Of a stretch of 64,000 nucleotides of DNA, positions 9,575-18,715 are shown piece after piece. The stretch lies in NCBI GenBank assembly GCA_039968605.1, contig JBDVPM010000008.1, positions 1,412,968 through 1,476,967 of the forward strand, read 5' to 3'. A program made the position numbers and the translations under genes. The notes under the pieces were generated by a model. That model ran no database searches, was not told where the DNA came from, and worked only from the letters and a program-made list of their open reading frames with translations. How positions within the stretch are numbered: position 1 is the stretch's first letter; the number at the start of each line of letters is the position of its first letter. The DNA is from Alteripontixanthobacter sp. (lineage in GTDB: Bacteria; Pseudomonadota; Alphaproteobacteria; Sphingomonadales; Sphingomonadaceae).

Positions 9575-11797
9575 ATGCAAGATAACGCCATGACCGCCGG
9601 GGCGAAGGCACCGAATGGAGAGCCAGTCCACGGCCTCGACCGCTATATCGCCCCCGATGATGGGCCGAGCTGGAGCGGTATCAGCATTGGCGAAATTCGC
9701 GCGATGGCCTGGCGCCAGAGGAGGATGCTGGCAATCCTGACTGTATCCGCCGTTCTGATCGGTCTGGTCGTGACCTTGCTGATGACGCCCATCTACGGCT
9801 CTTCGGCCAGCGTGCAGGTCGATAATGAAAGCCTGCGCATCACCGACAGCCAGGATGTCAGCCCGGTGATCGGGACGTTCGAAATCGATCGCTATCTCAA
9901 TACCCAGAAACTGGTTGTGGAAAGCCGCAGCATGGCATTGGCCGTGACGGACCGGTTGAACCTTTCCCGCGATGACGAATTCCTTGCGGCGATGAATGCC
10001 GAACCGGTGAACCCATCGCTTTCTCCGGAACAGCGGGCGGCTGCGCGGCGCAACAAGGTCGCCTCGCTGCTCCAATCCAACGTGAATATGGAAATCCAGC
10101 CGCAGAACCGGATCGTGCTGATCGGCTTCACCTCGCCGCAGCCGAGCCAGGCCGCGCGGGTCGCCAATGCCTATGCCGAAACCTTCGTGGCGCAGAACGT
10201 GCAGGGACGGTTCGACGCCAACAGCTATGCCAAGCGAATCCTGCAGGAACAGGTTGCCGAATTGCAGGCCGAGCTGGCCGATACCGAAACCGCAGCGGTC
10301 GAATTCGCTCGCCGCAACCGCCTGATCGATACCGGCAACGCACCCGGTAACGGAGACGGCGATGAAGGGTCCGGCGGAGCTCCCTCGGTCACGACCGGCA
10401 ATCTGGTCCAGATCAACCGTAACTACATCGATGCGCGTGCCGACCGAATCCTGGCCGAACAGCGCTGGGAATCGGCTCGCCGTTCATCGCCGCTCGACTT
10501 GCCCGAGGCGCGCAACAATGCTGCCATCCAGACGCTGCTGACCCGGCGTGCGCAAGCCCAGTCGGAGCTGGAACAGCTGCGCGAGCGGTATCTCGACGGT
10601 TACCCTGAAATCGAACGTGCCGAAGCGCAAGTCGCCTCGGTCAACCAGGCGCTCGATAGCGCCGCAGCCTCTTTGCGCAATTCGATTCGCAACGAATATC
10701 AAGTCGCCCTGGCGCAAGAACAGCGCCTGGCTTCCGCCCGCACGGAACTGGCCGACGAAACCCTGTCCGAACAGAACCGCCGGGTGCAGTTGAACATCCT
10801 GTCCCGCGATGCGGAAAACCAGCGTGAACGGCTCGCCGAATTGCAGCGCCGTTTGAGCGAAATCGACAGTGCGTCGGACATCGATGCGAACAATATCACG
10901 CTGCTCGACCGGGCAGCCGTGCCCACTTCGCCCATCTCGCCAAGCTTCCCGCGCAACCTGCTGATCTCGCTGATTCTCGGCCTGATCGTGGGCGGTGGTC
11001 TTGCGGTGGTTCGCGAAGCGGTCGACGATACGCTGTATTCGCCGGAGGATGCGGAACGCAAACTCGGCCTGCCGTTGCTCGGCACCACGCCGCTGGTGGA
11101 CGATACCGACCAGGATGCGATGGAAGACACCCACAGCGATCTCAACGAAGCATATTACTCGATCCGTGCCGCGATCGATTATGCGACGGCCGGCGATCGT
11201 CACAAGGTGATCCAGGTCACCTCCGGCCAGCCGGCGGAAGGTAAATCGACCACTGCACTCGCTCTGGCGCGCGACTTTGCGCGGATCGGGCGGCGCGTGC
11301 TGATCATCGATTCCGATTTGCGTAACCCCAGCCTGCACCGCCTGCTGGGCGAGAAGAACAAGTCGGGCATGATGGACGTGCTGATGAACCGTATTCCGAT
11401 CGAGGATGCGATCAAGCCTGCCGGGACCGAAGGGCTGCACGCCATGACGCTGGGCCCGATCCCGCCCAACCCGGTGCAAATCCTGTCCGGCAATCTGGTC
11501 GGCGACCTGCTCGACAAGCTGCGCGCCTCCTACGATGTGGTAATCATCGATTCCGCCCCGGTGATGGGCTTGGCGGATGCGCCGATGCTGTCGCGCCTGG
11601 CCGATTTCACCGTGCTGATCGTGGAAGCGGGCCGTGCGCATTACGGCCAGGCACGCACCGCAGTGCGCCGCCTGAACGAAACCGGCGCGAATATCGTGGG
11701 TATCGTGATGACCAAGTTCGACTTCCGCGATGCGGGCTACAGCTACGATTATCACTATTCCTATTATGCTTATGGCAGCGGCAACGATAAGGAATAG
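9575..11797 (+). CDS. Polysaccharide copolymerase with tyrosine autokinase domain (Wzc/GumC-BYK type)
   Basis: A 740-residue inner-membrane protein. It has a first transmembrane helix near residues 50-72, a Wzz-type periplasmic domain with long coiled coils (about 130-440), a second helix near 460-480 (Pro-rich TSPISPSFPRNLL just before it), and a cytoplasmic BY-kinase domain with Walker A SGQPAEGKSTT (about 549), Walker A' VLIIDSDLRNPS (about 576) and Walker B VVIIDSAPVMG (about 655). The tail has a tyrosine cluster, YSYDYHYSYYAY, the usual autophosphorylation site. It should control chain length and export together with the preceding Wza-like protein. ATG at 9590 is an alternative start. 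Confidence 0.94.
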   Translation: MQDNAMTAGAKAPNGEPVHGLDRYIAPDDGPSWSGISIGEIRAMAWRQRRMLAILTVSAVLIGLVVTLLMTPIYGSSASVQVDNESLRITDSQDVSPVIGTFEIDRYLNTQKLVVESRSMALAVTDRLNLSRDDEFLAAMNAEPVNPSLSPEQRAAARRNKVASLLQSNVNMEIQPQNRIVLIGFTSPQPSQAARVANAYAETFVAQNVQGRFDANSYAKRILQEQVAELQAELADTETAAVEFARRNRLIDTGNAPGNGDGDEGSGGAPSVTTGNLVQINRNYIDARADRILAEQRWESARRSSPLDLPEARNNAAIQTLLTRRAQAQSELEQLRERYLDGYPEIERAEAQVASVNQALDSAAASLRNSIRNEYQVALAQEQRLASARTELADETLSEQNRRVQLNILSRDAENQRERLAELQRRLSEIDSASDIDANNITLLDRAAVPTSPISPSFPRNLLISLILGLIVGGGLAVVREAVDDTLYSPEDAERKLGLPLLGTTPLVDDTDQDAMEDTHSDLNEAYYSIRAAIDYATAGDRHKVIQVTSGQPAEGKSTTALALARDFARIGRRVLIIDSDLRNPSLHRLLGEKNKSGMMDVLMNRIPIEDAIKPAGTEGLHAMTLGPIPPNPVQILSGNLVGDLLDKLRASYDVVIIDSAPVMGLADAPMLSRLADFTVLIVEAGRAHYGQARTAVRRLNETGANIVGIVMTKFDFRDAGYSYDYHYSYYAYGSGNDKE

Positions 11798-11884
11798 GGC
11801 TCGCGGCCTGCCCGCCGGGTTGCAGCGCAGCATTGTGCGGAGCGGGCCGAGCACCCCCGATATCGCCACGGCAAGGAGACAGTG

Positions 11885-13000
11885 GTGCGCCGCGCAACCG
11901 GATTGATCCTGGGCATTTCGCTCGCCATAGCTGCCTTGACTGCCGGCATCGGCGAACAGCTGGCAAAGGCGCGGGTGGCAGCAGCGGCGGATTTCCCGCT
12001 CAACCAGGCTGCCAGCGCCCGCCGCTTCCTCGATGGCGGGGCCAATGCGCTTTCCCCGGCAAGATCGGGCAGATTGGCAGTGGATGCATTCGAAGCTGCG
12101 CCCTTGTCGGGTGAAGCAGCAGTCGCTCTATCCGACGCTGCCTATGCCAAAGGCGATACCGGGCGCGGGCTCGCAATCTTGCGAGCAGCTGGCGCGCTGG
12201 GGTGGCATGGCGAGTTGGTTCACCGCGTGTCCTATATTCGCGCACTGGAACGGCAGGATTACCAGACCGCCGCAACCAGTGCGGAGGCGCTGCTGCGCCG
12301 CGGGCGGGCGCGCGAACAGCTCGCAGCCGATTTTGCCGAGGCAGGGGGCAACCCGGCCTTCCGGACTGCCATCGTTTCGGCACTGAGCGAGGATGCGCCC
12401 TGGGCCGAAGGGCTACTAGCGGAACAAGGCGGCCAGATGCCGTCCGATATGCTGCGCGACATTTTCCGTGCCCGTAGCGATGCGGGCAATGCGGTGCCGC
12501 GCAGCGTGGCCGCCCCGGTCGTGGCCAAGTTGGCGATCGATGGACGCTTCGCGCAAGGTGCCCAGCTGGCACGGCTGATGTCCGGTTGGCAAAGCGGCCG
12601 CCTTATTCCCGGCTGGCCCAGCGCAGAGGCCGAAGAGCTGCCTACGCCTTATGAATGGCGCCTGTTCGAAGGCTACACCCCCTTGCCCGCCGCCGATGGC
12701 AATGGCTTTCATCTGTCGCGCGTCGATATCCCCGCATCGCGCCCGGCACAGCTGCTGATGGCGCTGGAGCCGGGCCGCTACCGATTGGGCATAGAAGGGG
12801 CCAGTGCGGCGACGCTCGACCTGTGGCGCTATGGCTATCGCTGCGGCCTCTCGACCCAGCGACCGGTCACCAGGCTGGCGGCATCGCAGGTGCTGGTCGT
12901 CCCCCCAGGTTGCGACACGCAGGTCCTCAGCCTGGCCGCCGCATCGCGAGCAGCGGGCGGCGACGGACTGCCCGAGCCGACCTTGCGAAAAATCGGCTGA
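11885..13000 (+). CDS. Hypothetical membrane-anchored, helical-repeat protein of the EPS operon
   Basis: I do not recognise a family. The 371-residue protein has an N-terminal signal or anchor (LILGISLAIAALTAGI), then an Ala/Arg-rich helical region that looks TPR-like (DAAYAKGDTGRGLAILRAAGALGW, ALERQDYQTAATSAEALLRRG). The C-terminal part is different, with several beta-like stretches and two cysteines near the end (YRCGLS, PPGCDT) that might form a disulfide. The second of two tandem GTG codons (11885) is chosen because AAGGAG lies 6 bases before it, while the first GTG would leave only 3. It sits between the kinase and glycosyltransferase genes, so a role in EPS assembly outside the cytoplasm is an inference. 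Confidence 0.72.
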   Translation: MRRATGLILGISLAIAALTAGIGEQLAKARVAAAADFPLNQAASARRFLDGGANALSPARSGRLAVDAFEAAPLSGEAAVALSDAAYAKGDTGRGLAILRAAGALGWHGELVHRVSYIRALERQDYQTAATSAEALLRRGRAREQLAADFAEAGGNPAFRTAIVSALSEDAPWAEGLLAEQGGQMPSDMLRDIFRARSDAGNAVPRSVAAPVVAKLAIDGRFAQGAQLARLMSGWQSGRLIPGWPSAEAEELPTPYEWRLFEGYTPLPAADGNGFHLSRVDIPASRPAQLLMALEPGRYRLGIEGASAATLDLWRYGYRCGLSTQRPVTRLAASQVLVVPPGCDTQVLSLAAASRAAGGDGLPEPTLRKIG

Positions 13001-13022
13001 GGCGCGAGGATATGACGGGGAC

Positions 13023-14198
13023 ATGACACAGCCGGGCCGGCCATTCATCATCCATGTGACGGCCGATCATCCCGATACCGTCCAGCCGAACAAGACGCCG
13101 GTGATACAGCGGCTGGCCGGATTGGTGGAAAGCGATTTTCGCCAGAAGATCCTGTCGCTCAATCGGCGTAGCCCGCCCAAGTCCAGCTGGGCGTGGCCGC
13201 GCCTGTCGCTGGAGGCTGCCAGCGAGAGCGATGCGCTGGACGCGCTGGTCTATACCGCCCCGCCCGCCGGGATCCATCATCGCCGGTTGCTTGTCCGCCT
13301 GGGCGAGGTGCTGGCAGAACGGATCGCCACGGGGCCGCGGCCCGATTTGCTGGTGGGTCACAAGCTGACGGTGGAAGGGTTCGCCGTGGCCCGCGCGGCC
13401 AGCCTGCTCGGCGTACCCTACGCACTTTCGGTTCAGGGCAATACGGATCAGCGCATTCTGCAGATGCGTCCCGACCTCCACCGTTTTCTGCGCCCGATAT
13501 TTCATGAGGCCAGCCACGTATTTCCCTTCACCCCCTGGGCCTTGCGCGCATTGGAAGATCGGCTGGGCGAGCGCGATGGCGGCACTACGCTGCTCCCCTG
13601 CCCGATGGCGCGCGACACCATGATCGCCCCCAAAACAGGTGGTGCGCAGCTGGTCAGCGCCTTCCATCTGCGCCATGCGGATCTGAAGAACCTGCCCGCC
13701 ATGGCCCGCGCCCTGCGCTCTGTCAGGGAAGGCGGAACCGATGCGCAGCTGGCAATCATCGGCGGCGGGACAACCGGCGAAGTCGCCGCCGCGCAAAGGC
13801 ACGGCGCTGAGGGAATGACCTTCGAAGGGGCGCTCCCCAATGACGCAATCGCGGCTCGCTTCAATGCAGCGCGCGGCTTCATCCTGCCGTCCCGGCGCGA
13901 GAGTTTCGGGCTGGTATTTATCGAAGCGCTGTTCGCCGGATTGCCGATCGCCTTTCCCCGAGGAGCTGCAGTGGACGGCTACTTCGCCGATTGCCCGTTC
14001 GCGCTTCCCGTGGATGCGCGCGACGATGCTGCAATCGCGCGGGCCATGCGGGAACTGCATGATGACGAAGACCGATTGAAGCAGGCCTTGGCCGAATGGC
14101 AGGGCAGCGAAGCTGCGCAGCGTTTCACCCGGCCCGCCATCGGTGCGGCGCTGCGGCGCGGATTGATGGATGCAGCAGGAATGGCAGGCACGGCATGA
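13023..14198 (+). CDS. Glycosyltransferase, GT4-like (GT-B fold)
   Basis: A 391-residue protein whose C-terminal half has the retaining GT4 pattern: a donor-site Ex7E motif in RRESFGLVFIEALFAGLP (about residue 300), preceded by LVSAFHLRHADLKNLPAMARAL and AIIGGGTTGEV. The N-terminal acceptor domain has VQPNKTPVIQRL and GVPYALSVQGNTDQ. It should add one sugar to the lipid-linked repeat unit on the cytoplasmic side. It is the only ordinary glycosyltransferase in the locus. The start at 13023 is the first in-frame ATG where homology-like sequence begins; upstream in-frame sequence overlaps the preceding gene. Its TGA overlaps the next ATG (ATGA), which suggests translational coupling. Confidence 0.88.
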   Translation: MTQPGRPFIIHVTADHPDTVQPNKTPVIQRLAGLVESDFRQKILSLNRRSPPKSSWAWPRLSLEAASESDALDALVYTAPPAGIHHRRLLVRLGEVLAERIATGPRPDLLVGHKLTVEGFAVARAASLLGVPYALSVQGNTDQRILQMRPDLHRFLRPIFHEASHVFPFTPWALRALEDRLGERDGGTTLLPCPMARDTMIAPKTGGAQLVSAFHLRHADLKNLPAMARALRSVREGGTDAQLAIIGGGTTGEVAAAQRHGAEGMTFEGALPNDAIAARFNAARGFILPSRRESFGLVFIEALFAGLPIAFPRGAAVDGYFADCPFALPVDARDDAAIARAMRELHDDEDRLKQALAEWQGSEAAQRFTRPAIGAALRRGLMDAAGMAGTA

Positions 14199-15658
14199 GC
14201 ATCGGCCGCAACGCCGCCTATAATCTGGCCGGGTTCACCGTCCCGCTGGTGCTGTTCCTCGTCACGATCCCGATCTACATCGATCTGATCGGGGCCGCGC
14301 GATACGGCGTGCTGGCGATCGTCTGGCTGGTGCTGGGCTTGTTCGGGATGATGGACCTTGGCCTGGGGCGCGCTGCCACGCAGCGTGTCGCGGCGCTGAA
14401 AAACGGCACGGCGCAGGAGCGGCGCGGTGCGCTGGGCACTGCACTGACCTCCAACCTAGTTATCGGAGCCATCGGCGCGGCAATCATGGCGGTGGCCGCG
14501 TGGTTCATGTTTGCCAGGGGCATGAAGCTGGATGCCGATCTGCGCGCCGAGGCCATGCCGCTGGTGCCGCTGATGGCAATCGGCGTTCCAATCGTGACGA
14601 CGCTGGCAATATTGAGCGGGGCGCTGATGGGGCGCGAGAAATTCTTCATCGTCAACCGCATCACCATCACCAATACCAGCCTGTTCCAGCTGGCTCCGCT
14701 GGCCGTGGCATGGATCGCCGGGCCAACGCTCGTCTGGCTGGTACTGGCCGCCCTCGCCGCACGGCTGCTGGCCGTGCTGCTGCTGTGGCGCGAATGCCGC
14801 AAGGAATTCGGTGCAGGCGCGATTGGGGGGTGGGATGCTGCCGAGCTGGTCCGCATGCTGCGTTATGGCGGCTGGGTAACGGCGGGTGGAATGATCGGTA
14901 TGGTGCTGGTTTTCTCCGACCGCTTCCTGATCGGCGCAGCCGTCGGCGCGGTCGCGGTGACCGTCTATGCCGTCCCGCTTGATGCGACCCGCCGGATCGC
15001 GGTGGTCGCCGATGCGCTGGCAAATGCGCTGTTTCCCCGGCTGGCTGTGCTGGACAAGGAAGAGAGCCGGAAACTGACGCGGCAAGCGGTCGGCGCGCTC
15101 TATGCCATCGCCACCCCGCCGGTCGCCGTGCTGATCGTGCTCGCGGATCCGTTGATGCGGGCCTGGCTGGGCGAGGATCTGGGCGCGCGCTCCGCCCCCC
15201 TGCTGCAGATCCTGGCGATTGCCGGCTGGGCCAATATCTTCGCCAAGGTTCCCTATGCCCGGCTGCAGGCGCAGGGGCGGCCCGATGTGGTGACGAAGAT
15301 CATGCTGGCGCAGTTGCCGATCTATCTGCCTGCCTTGTGGTTTGCGCTGGAGGGGTTTGGGCTGGCTGGTGCGGCATGGGTCTATCTGGCGCGCAACAGC
15401 GTCGATACGCTCGCTTTGTTCCTCGCGGCGGAGCGGCGGGTGGATCATGGCATGATGCTGGCGCTGACCTTCGCCGCAATGGTGGCGGCTGCACTGATCC
15501 TGCCGCAGACCGCGCCCATCGCCCCGCTGCGCGCGCTGGCCTACGCTGCACCCGTCGGGCTGGCTGCAATGCTGGCCGCATGGTTGCTCGCCCCGCCGCG
15601 CATTCGCGAATTTGCGTTCGGCCTGTTGCGCCGATTGCCGCTAGCGCGCAAAGGCTGA
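14195..15658 (+). CDS. Polysaccharide flippase (Wzx/MATE-like oligosaccharide exporter)
   Basis: A 487-residue integral membrane protein with 12 to 14 hydrophobic segments. The start MSIGRNAAYNLAGFTVPLVLFLVTIP is typical of the MVF/Wzx family. It should flip the undecaprenyl-linked repeat unit across the inner membrane for the Wzy-like polymerase. The ATG at 14195 overlaps the glycosyltransferase stop by 4 bases. Upstream in-frame codons fall within that gene and give non-membrane sequence, so they are not used. Together with the polymerase, kinase and Wza-like protein it completes a Wzx/Wzy-type export set. Confidence 0.9.
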   Translation: MSIGRNAAYNLAGFTVPLVLFLVTIPIYIDLIGAARYGVLAIVWLVLGLFGMMDLGLGRAATQRVAALKNGTAQERRGALGTALTSNLVIGAIGAAIMAVAAWFMFARGMKLDADLRAEAMPLVPLMAIGVPIVTTLAILSGALMGREKFFIVNRITITNTSLFQLAPLAVAWIAGPTLVWLVLAALAARLLAVLLLWRECRKEFGAGAIGGWDAAELVRMLRYGGWVTAGGMIGMVLVFSDRFLIGAAVGAVAVTVYAVPLDATRRIAVVADALANALFPRLAVLDKEESRKLTRQAVGALYAIATPPVAVLIVLADPLMRAWLGEDLGARSAPLLQILAIAGWANIFAKVPYARLQAQGRPDVVTKIMLAQLPIYLPALWFALEGFGLAGAAWVYLARNSVDTLALFLAAERRVDHGMMLALTFAAMVAAALILPQTAPIAPLRALAYAAPVGLAAMLAAWLLAPPRIREFAFGLLRRLPLARKG

Positions 15659-15661
15659 AGC

Positions 15662-16264
15662 GTGACAAAGAAGCGATTGAGTGACCGGATAAGGCGCAAG
15701 CTCGGGATGCGGCCCAAGCTGCGCCTGCTGGCCGATTGCTATCCCCAATATCCCATCGGCAGCGGCAGTTACGGCGAGCTGGAGATCGTCGATTACGGCG
15801 AGGGATCGACCTTCGCGATGGGCAGCTATTGCTCGGTCGCAGCGGGGGTGAAGGTACATCTGGGCGGGGGCCACCGGACGGATTGGGTAACGACATATCC
15901 CTTCACCGTGCTGGAGGATCGCTTGCGACATATGTCCGGACACCCGGTCACGCGGGGCGATGTCACCATTGGCAGCGATGTCTGGCTGGCAGCCGATTGC
16001 ACGATCCTGTCGGGCGTCACGATCGGCCACGGCGCGGTGGTGATGAACCGCGCGCTGGTGGCGCGCGATGTCGAACCCTATGCCATTGTCGGCGGCGTGC
16101 CTGCCCAGCCGAGGGGCAAACGCTTCGACGAGACCACTATCGAACGGCTGCTGGCGGTCGCATGGTGGGATTGGGACCATGAACGGATCGTCGCGGCGGG
16201 AGAGCACTTGCTGGCTCCCGACATCACGCGGTTCCTCGATCTGGCCGAGGACGGCAGGCTTTAA
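15662..16264 (+). CDS. Left-handed beta-helix acetyltransferase (CatB/LbH-XAT type)
   Basis: A 200-residue protein with hexapeptide repeats in the middle and C-terminal part: VTIGSDVWLAADCTILSGVTIGHGAVVMNRALVARDV, then PYAIVGGVPAQPRGKRF. This is the pattern of the xenobiotic/virginiamycin acetyltransferase branch, which uses acetyl-CoA. In an EPS operon it more likely O-acetylates the polysaccharide or a sugar precursor than an antibiotic. GTG at 15662 lies 3 bases after the flippase stop. It shares a 4-base TTAA stop overlap with the convergent methyltransferase gene. Confidence 0.87.
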   Translation: MTKKRLSDRIRRKLGMRPKLRLLADCYPQYPIGSGSYGELEIVDYGEGSTFAMGSYCSVAAGVKVHLGGGHRTDWVTTYPFTVLEDRLRHMSGHPVTRGDVTIGSDVWLAADCTILSGVTIGHGAVVMNRALVARDVEPYAIVGGVPAQPRGKRFDETTIERLLAVAWWDWDHERIVAAGEHLLAPDITRFLDLAEDGRL

Positions 16265-16923
16265 TCCACCCGCCGCGCGCGGACCGCATATTGCAGGGCG
16301 GCAAGCGAATGCAGCCCCTTGAACGGCAATTTCATCATCGCGTGATCGATCCGCCTGCCGCTGGGCAATGCAGCAACCTGCTCGATCTGCAAGCCACTGG
16401 AGGACGCCAGTTCGCACGCCGTTTCGCGCACGAAAAACCGCAGATGGGTCCGGTCCAGAATGCCCGATTCGGTATATTCCCAATTATCGCCGAACAGTAG
16501 CCCGGCGCTGACCGTCCAATGCCGAACATTGGGGATGCTCGCCACCAGCGCGCCGCCTGGCTTCAGCTGGCCATGCAGCCGCTGCACGATCGCCCACGGA
16601 TCGACGAAATGTTCCAGGATATCGCAGGCCAGGATGATGTCGAACGGGCCTTGCTCCGCACCGATATTCTCGATGAAGCCCGGCGCGGTCAGATCGCCCT
16701 GGTAATCGAAATCGAGCGCGGCCTGCGATGCGGGCGGGACCATATCGGCCACCCCCACCCTGTCCGCCAGCCCGCGCTGCTTGATCGCGGACGCCGTCGC
16801 CCCGTCACCGCCGCCAATATCCAGCAGACTTCCGCCGGTTTTCGGCAGGAATGGGAATATATCGCTGCGAATATGCGAATGGTAGGTTGGCGAAATGGCG
16901 TTCAACGTCGCGCGCCCTTGCAA
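16261..16923 (-). CDS. Class I SAM-dependent methyltransferase
   Basis: About 220 residues with the SAM-binding glycine motif LLDIGGGDGATASAIKQRG, an acidic partner near VGVADM, and ILACDILEHFVDPW, then LKPGGALVASIPNVRHW. This is the Methyltransf_11/23 type common in sugar and EPS loci. The start is uncertain: in frame only TTG at 16923 is available before the glycine motif, and an upstream TAA closes the frame at 16960. No clear Shine-Dalgarno is visible. It is transcribed against the EPS operon and converges on the acetyltransferase gene, so its link to EPS is contextual. A methyl modification of the polymer or a non-related substrate are both possible. Confidence 0.82.
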   Translation of the reverse strand: MQGRATLNAISPTYHSHIRSDIFPFLPKTGGSLLDIGGGDGATASAIKQRGLADRVGVADMVPPASQAALDFDYQGDLTAPGFIENIGAEQGPFDIILACDILEHFVDPWAIVQRLHGQLKPGGALVASIPNVRHWTVSAGLLFGDNWEYTESGILDRTHLRFFVRETACELASSSGLQIEQVAALPSGRRIDHAMMKLPFKGLHSLAALQYAVRARRVD

Positions 16924-17034
16924 ATCATGAAATTGAAAATGTCGGTAGAGGCGCTCTTATAGGCGCTCTGCACTAGTTGCCAAGCTGAAGGAAACCCGAT
17001 AGCTGCGGTGCTCTTGTTTTTCAGGGGTATAGTC

Positions 17035-17148
17035 TTGGATCATCGTACGTTGGAGCGCCGCCGCAGGGCTCGCCGGTCGTTGCTTTATTATGGCGTGGGG
17101 ACCCTGGTCCTCGTGGCGCTGCTAGCATTTCTGCTTCCCCGGCTCTGA
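17035..17148 (+). CDS. Possible small single-pass membrane protein
   Basis: A 37-codon frame from TTG (AGGGG lies 7 bases upstream) encodes an Arg-rich N-terminus, ERRRRARRS, followed by one hydrophobic helix, TLVLVALLAFLLP, and a stop. The positive-inside pattern is what a small N-in membrane protein would show. GTG at 17008 is another in-frame start. There is no homology I can name, and a frame this short can arise by chance; it fills most of the gap between two genes on the other strand. Confidence 0.3.
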   Translation: MDHRTLERRRRARRSLLYYGVGTLVLVALLAFLLPRL

Positions 17149-17155
17149 CCGGGCT

Positions 17156-17836
17156 CTACCGCCGCGAAACCACGCGGCGTAATGCATTGACATAGGTTTC
17201 CGGAGCCTGTGCGCCGGGAATCAGAAACTTCCCGTCAATAACCATCGCCGGTACGCCGGTTATGTTCATGTCGAAGGCGCTGCGCTCTTCGGCCTTTACT
17301 CGCTCGCCCAGCGCCGGATCGTCGAGCGCCGTTTCCGCCGCTTGCCGGTCGAGACCGGTTTCGGCCACGATATCGAGCAGCACGTCGCGCTCCCCGATTC
17401 GGCGGCGATGCTGAAAATGTGCCTCCAGCAGAGCCATCTTGAGCCGCATCTGCACCTCTGCGCCATGCTCTGCCAACGCCCATTCGAGCAGCTTGTGCGC
17501 TGCAAAGGTGTTCCACATCATCGCGGGCGGCGCTTCGCCCTCGCCGGTATATTCCAGACTGACCCCCGCCTGGCGGGCGATGTCTTTTATATTGTCGCGC
17601 ACCGCCTTCGTTTCTTCGGCGGAGCGGCGATATTTGCGCGCCAGATGGGCGGATTGCTCCTCGCCCTCGGCCGACATATCCGGATTGAGTTCGAACGGCC
17701 GCCAGCGAATGTCTGCGGCGATTTCGCCTTCCAGCTCGTTCAGTGCCTTCGACAATTGACCATAGCCGATGGCGCACCATGGGCACATCACATCGGACCA
17801 GATATCGATTTGCACTGTGTCTGCGGTCTTGGTCAT
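17156..17836 (-). CDS. DsbA-family oxidoreductase, FrnE type
   Basis: A 226-residue thioredoxin-fold protein with the active site WSDVMCPWCAIGYGQ near the N-terminus (CPWC) and the cis-proline segment ITGVPAMVIDGKFLIPGAQ near the C-terminus, joined by a long helical insertion. This is the DsbA/FrnE pattern. It has no signal peptide and so is probably cytoplasmic; FrnE-like proteins act in disulfide chemistry or oxidative stress tolerance. The ATG at 17836 overlaps the NudC stop by 4 bases, which points to coupled translation. An in-frame upstream extension would run inside nudC and is rejected. Confidence 0.9.
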   Translation of the reverse strand: MTKTADTVQIDIWSDVMCPWCAIGYGQLSKALNELEGEIAADIRWRPFELNPDMSAEGEEQSAHLARKYRRSAEETKAVRDNIKDIARQAGVSLEYTGEGEAPPAMMWNTFAAHKLLEWALAEHGAEVQMRLKMALLEAHFQHRRRIGERDVLLDIVAETGLDRQAAETALDDPALGERVKAEERSAFDMNITGVPAMVIDGKFLIPGAQAPETYVNALRRVVSRR

Positions 17837-18714
17837 TTCTCTAGCCACCATTTGATCAGGGAATGCGCAATAGCAGCGCGGGGCGGTGCAGCGAATGCCG
17901 CCGTGGGATTGGGCGCATCGCGGCCTTCCGCCATCGCTTCGGCCACTTCGTCCCTCGTGAACCAGCGCGCTTCTTCCAGCTCGGTCTCGTCGATCGTGAT
18001 ATCGGTATCTTGCGCTATGGAATGGCAGCCGATCATCAACTGGCTGGGAAACGGCCATGGCTGGGTCGCGATATAGGTCACGTCCCGCACGCGAATGCCC
18101 GCTTCCTCATGCACCTCGCGCGCCACCGCCTCTTCGATAGTCTCACCCGGCTCGACGAAGCCAGCCAGCGCGGAAAAGGCACGCGGTGGAAAGCGCGGCT
18201 GGCGGCCCAGCAGCAGCGAATCGCCATGTTCGACCAGCATGATCGTGACCGGATCGGTGCGCGGAAAATGCTCGCCCCCGCAATCGTTGCAATTGCGCTG
18301 CCAGCCGCCCTTGGCCAGCGTGGTCGGCTGGCCGCAGCGCGCACAGAATTTGTGCCGCGCATGCCAGTCAACCAGGCAGCGGGCGGTGCCGTAGGTGGCC
18401 AGATCCGGCGGGGATAGCAAATGCATGATCTGCCAGACGCGCGGATCGAAACTGACCCCGGTGGCATCGATCCCCGGCACTGCGGCAAAATGTGCCTTGC
18501 CCTCGATCAGGCCGAGAAACACCAGTTCAGCATCCTGCGGGGCATCGGCCAAAGTGCCCCATGCCAGACCGCCATCTTCGCCCATGGCGGGGTTCAGCCC
18601 GTCGAGCAGCAGCAGCCGCGCGCGCCAGTTCATCAAGCCGGCAAGCGCATCCGCATCGCCGCGCAAATGGTCCGCGCGGTCCAGCGGCGATCCGGCGAAA
18701 GCGATTGGCTTCAT
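17833..18714 (-). CDS. nudC: NAD(+) diphosphatase (NADH pyrophosphatase)
   Basis: Hydrolyses NAD(H) to NMN(H) and AMP and, in some bacteria, removes NAD caps from RNA. The 293-residue protein has a zinc ribbon (FCARCG ... CNDCG), then a Nudix domain with box GFVEPGETIEEAVAREVHEEAG split as GFVEPGET and REVHEEAG, followed by the NudC signature QPWPFP. The start MKPIAF is placed one base after the stop of the serine hydrolase gene. The longer in-frame start would lie inside that gene. It forms a tight leftward run with the serine hydrolase and FrnE-like genes. Confidence 0.94.
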   Translation of the reverse strand: MKPIAFAGSPLDRADHLRGDADALAGLMNWRARLLLLDGLNPAMGEDGGLAWGTLADAPQDAELVFLGLIEGKAHFAAVPGIDATGVSFDPRVWQIMHLLSPPDLATYGTARCLVDWHARHKFCARCGQPTTLAKGGWQRNCNDCGGEHFPRTDPVTIMLVEHGDSLLLGRQPRFPPRAFSALAGFVEPGETIEEAVAREVHEEAGIRVRDVTYIATQPWPFPSQLMIGCHSIAQDTDITIDETELEEARWFTRDEVAEAMAEGRDAPNPTAAFAAPPRAAIAHSLIKWWLEK

Positions 18715-18715
18715 G

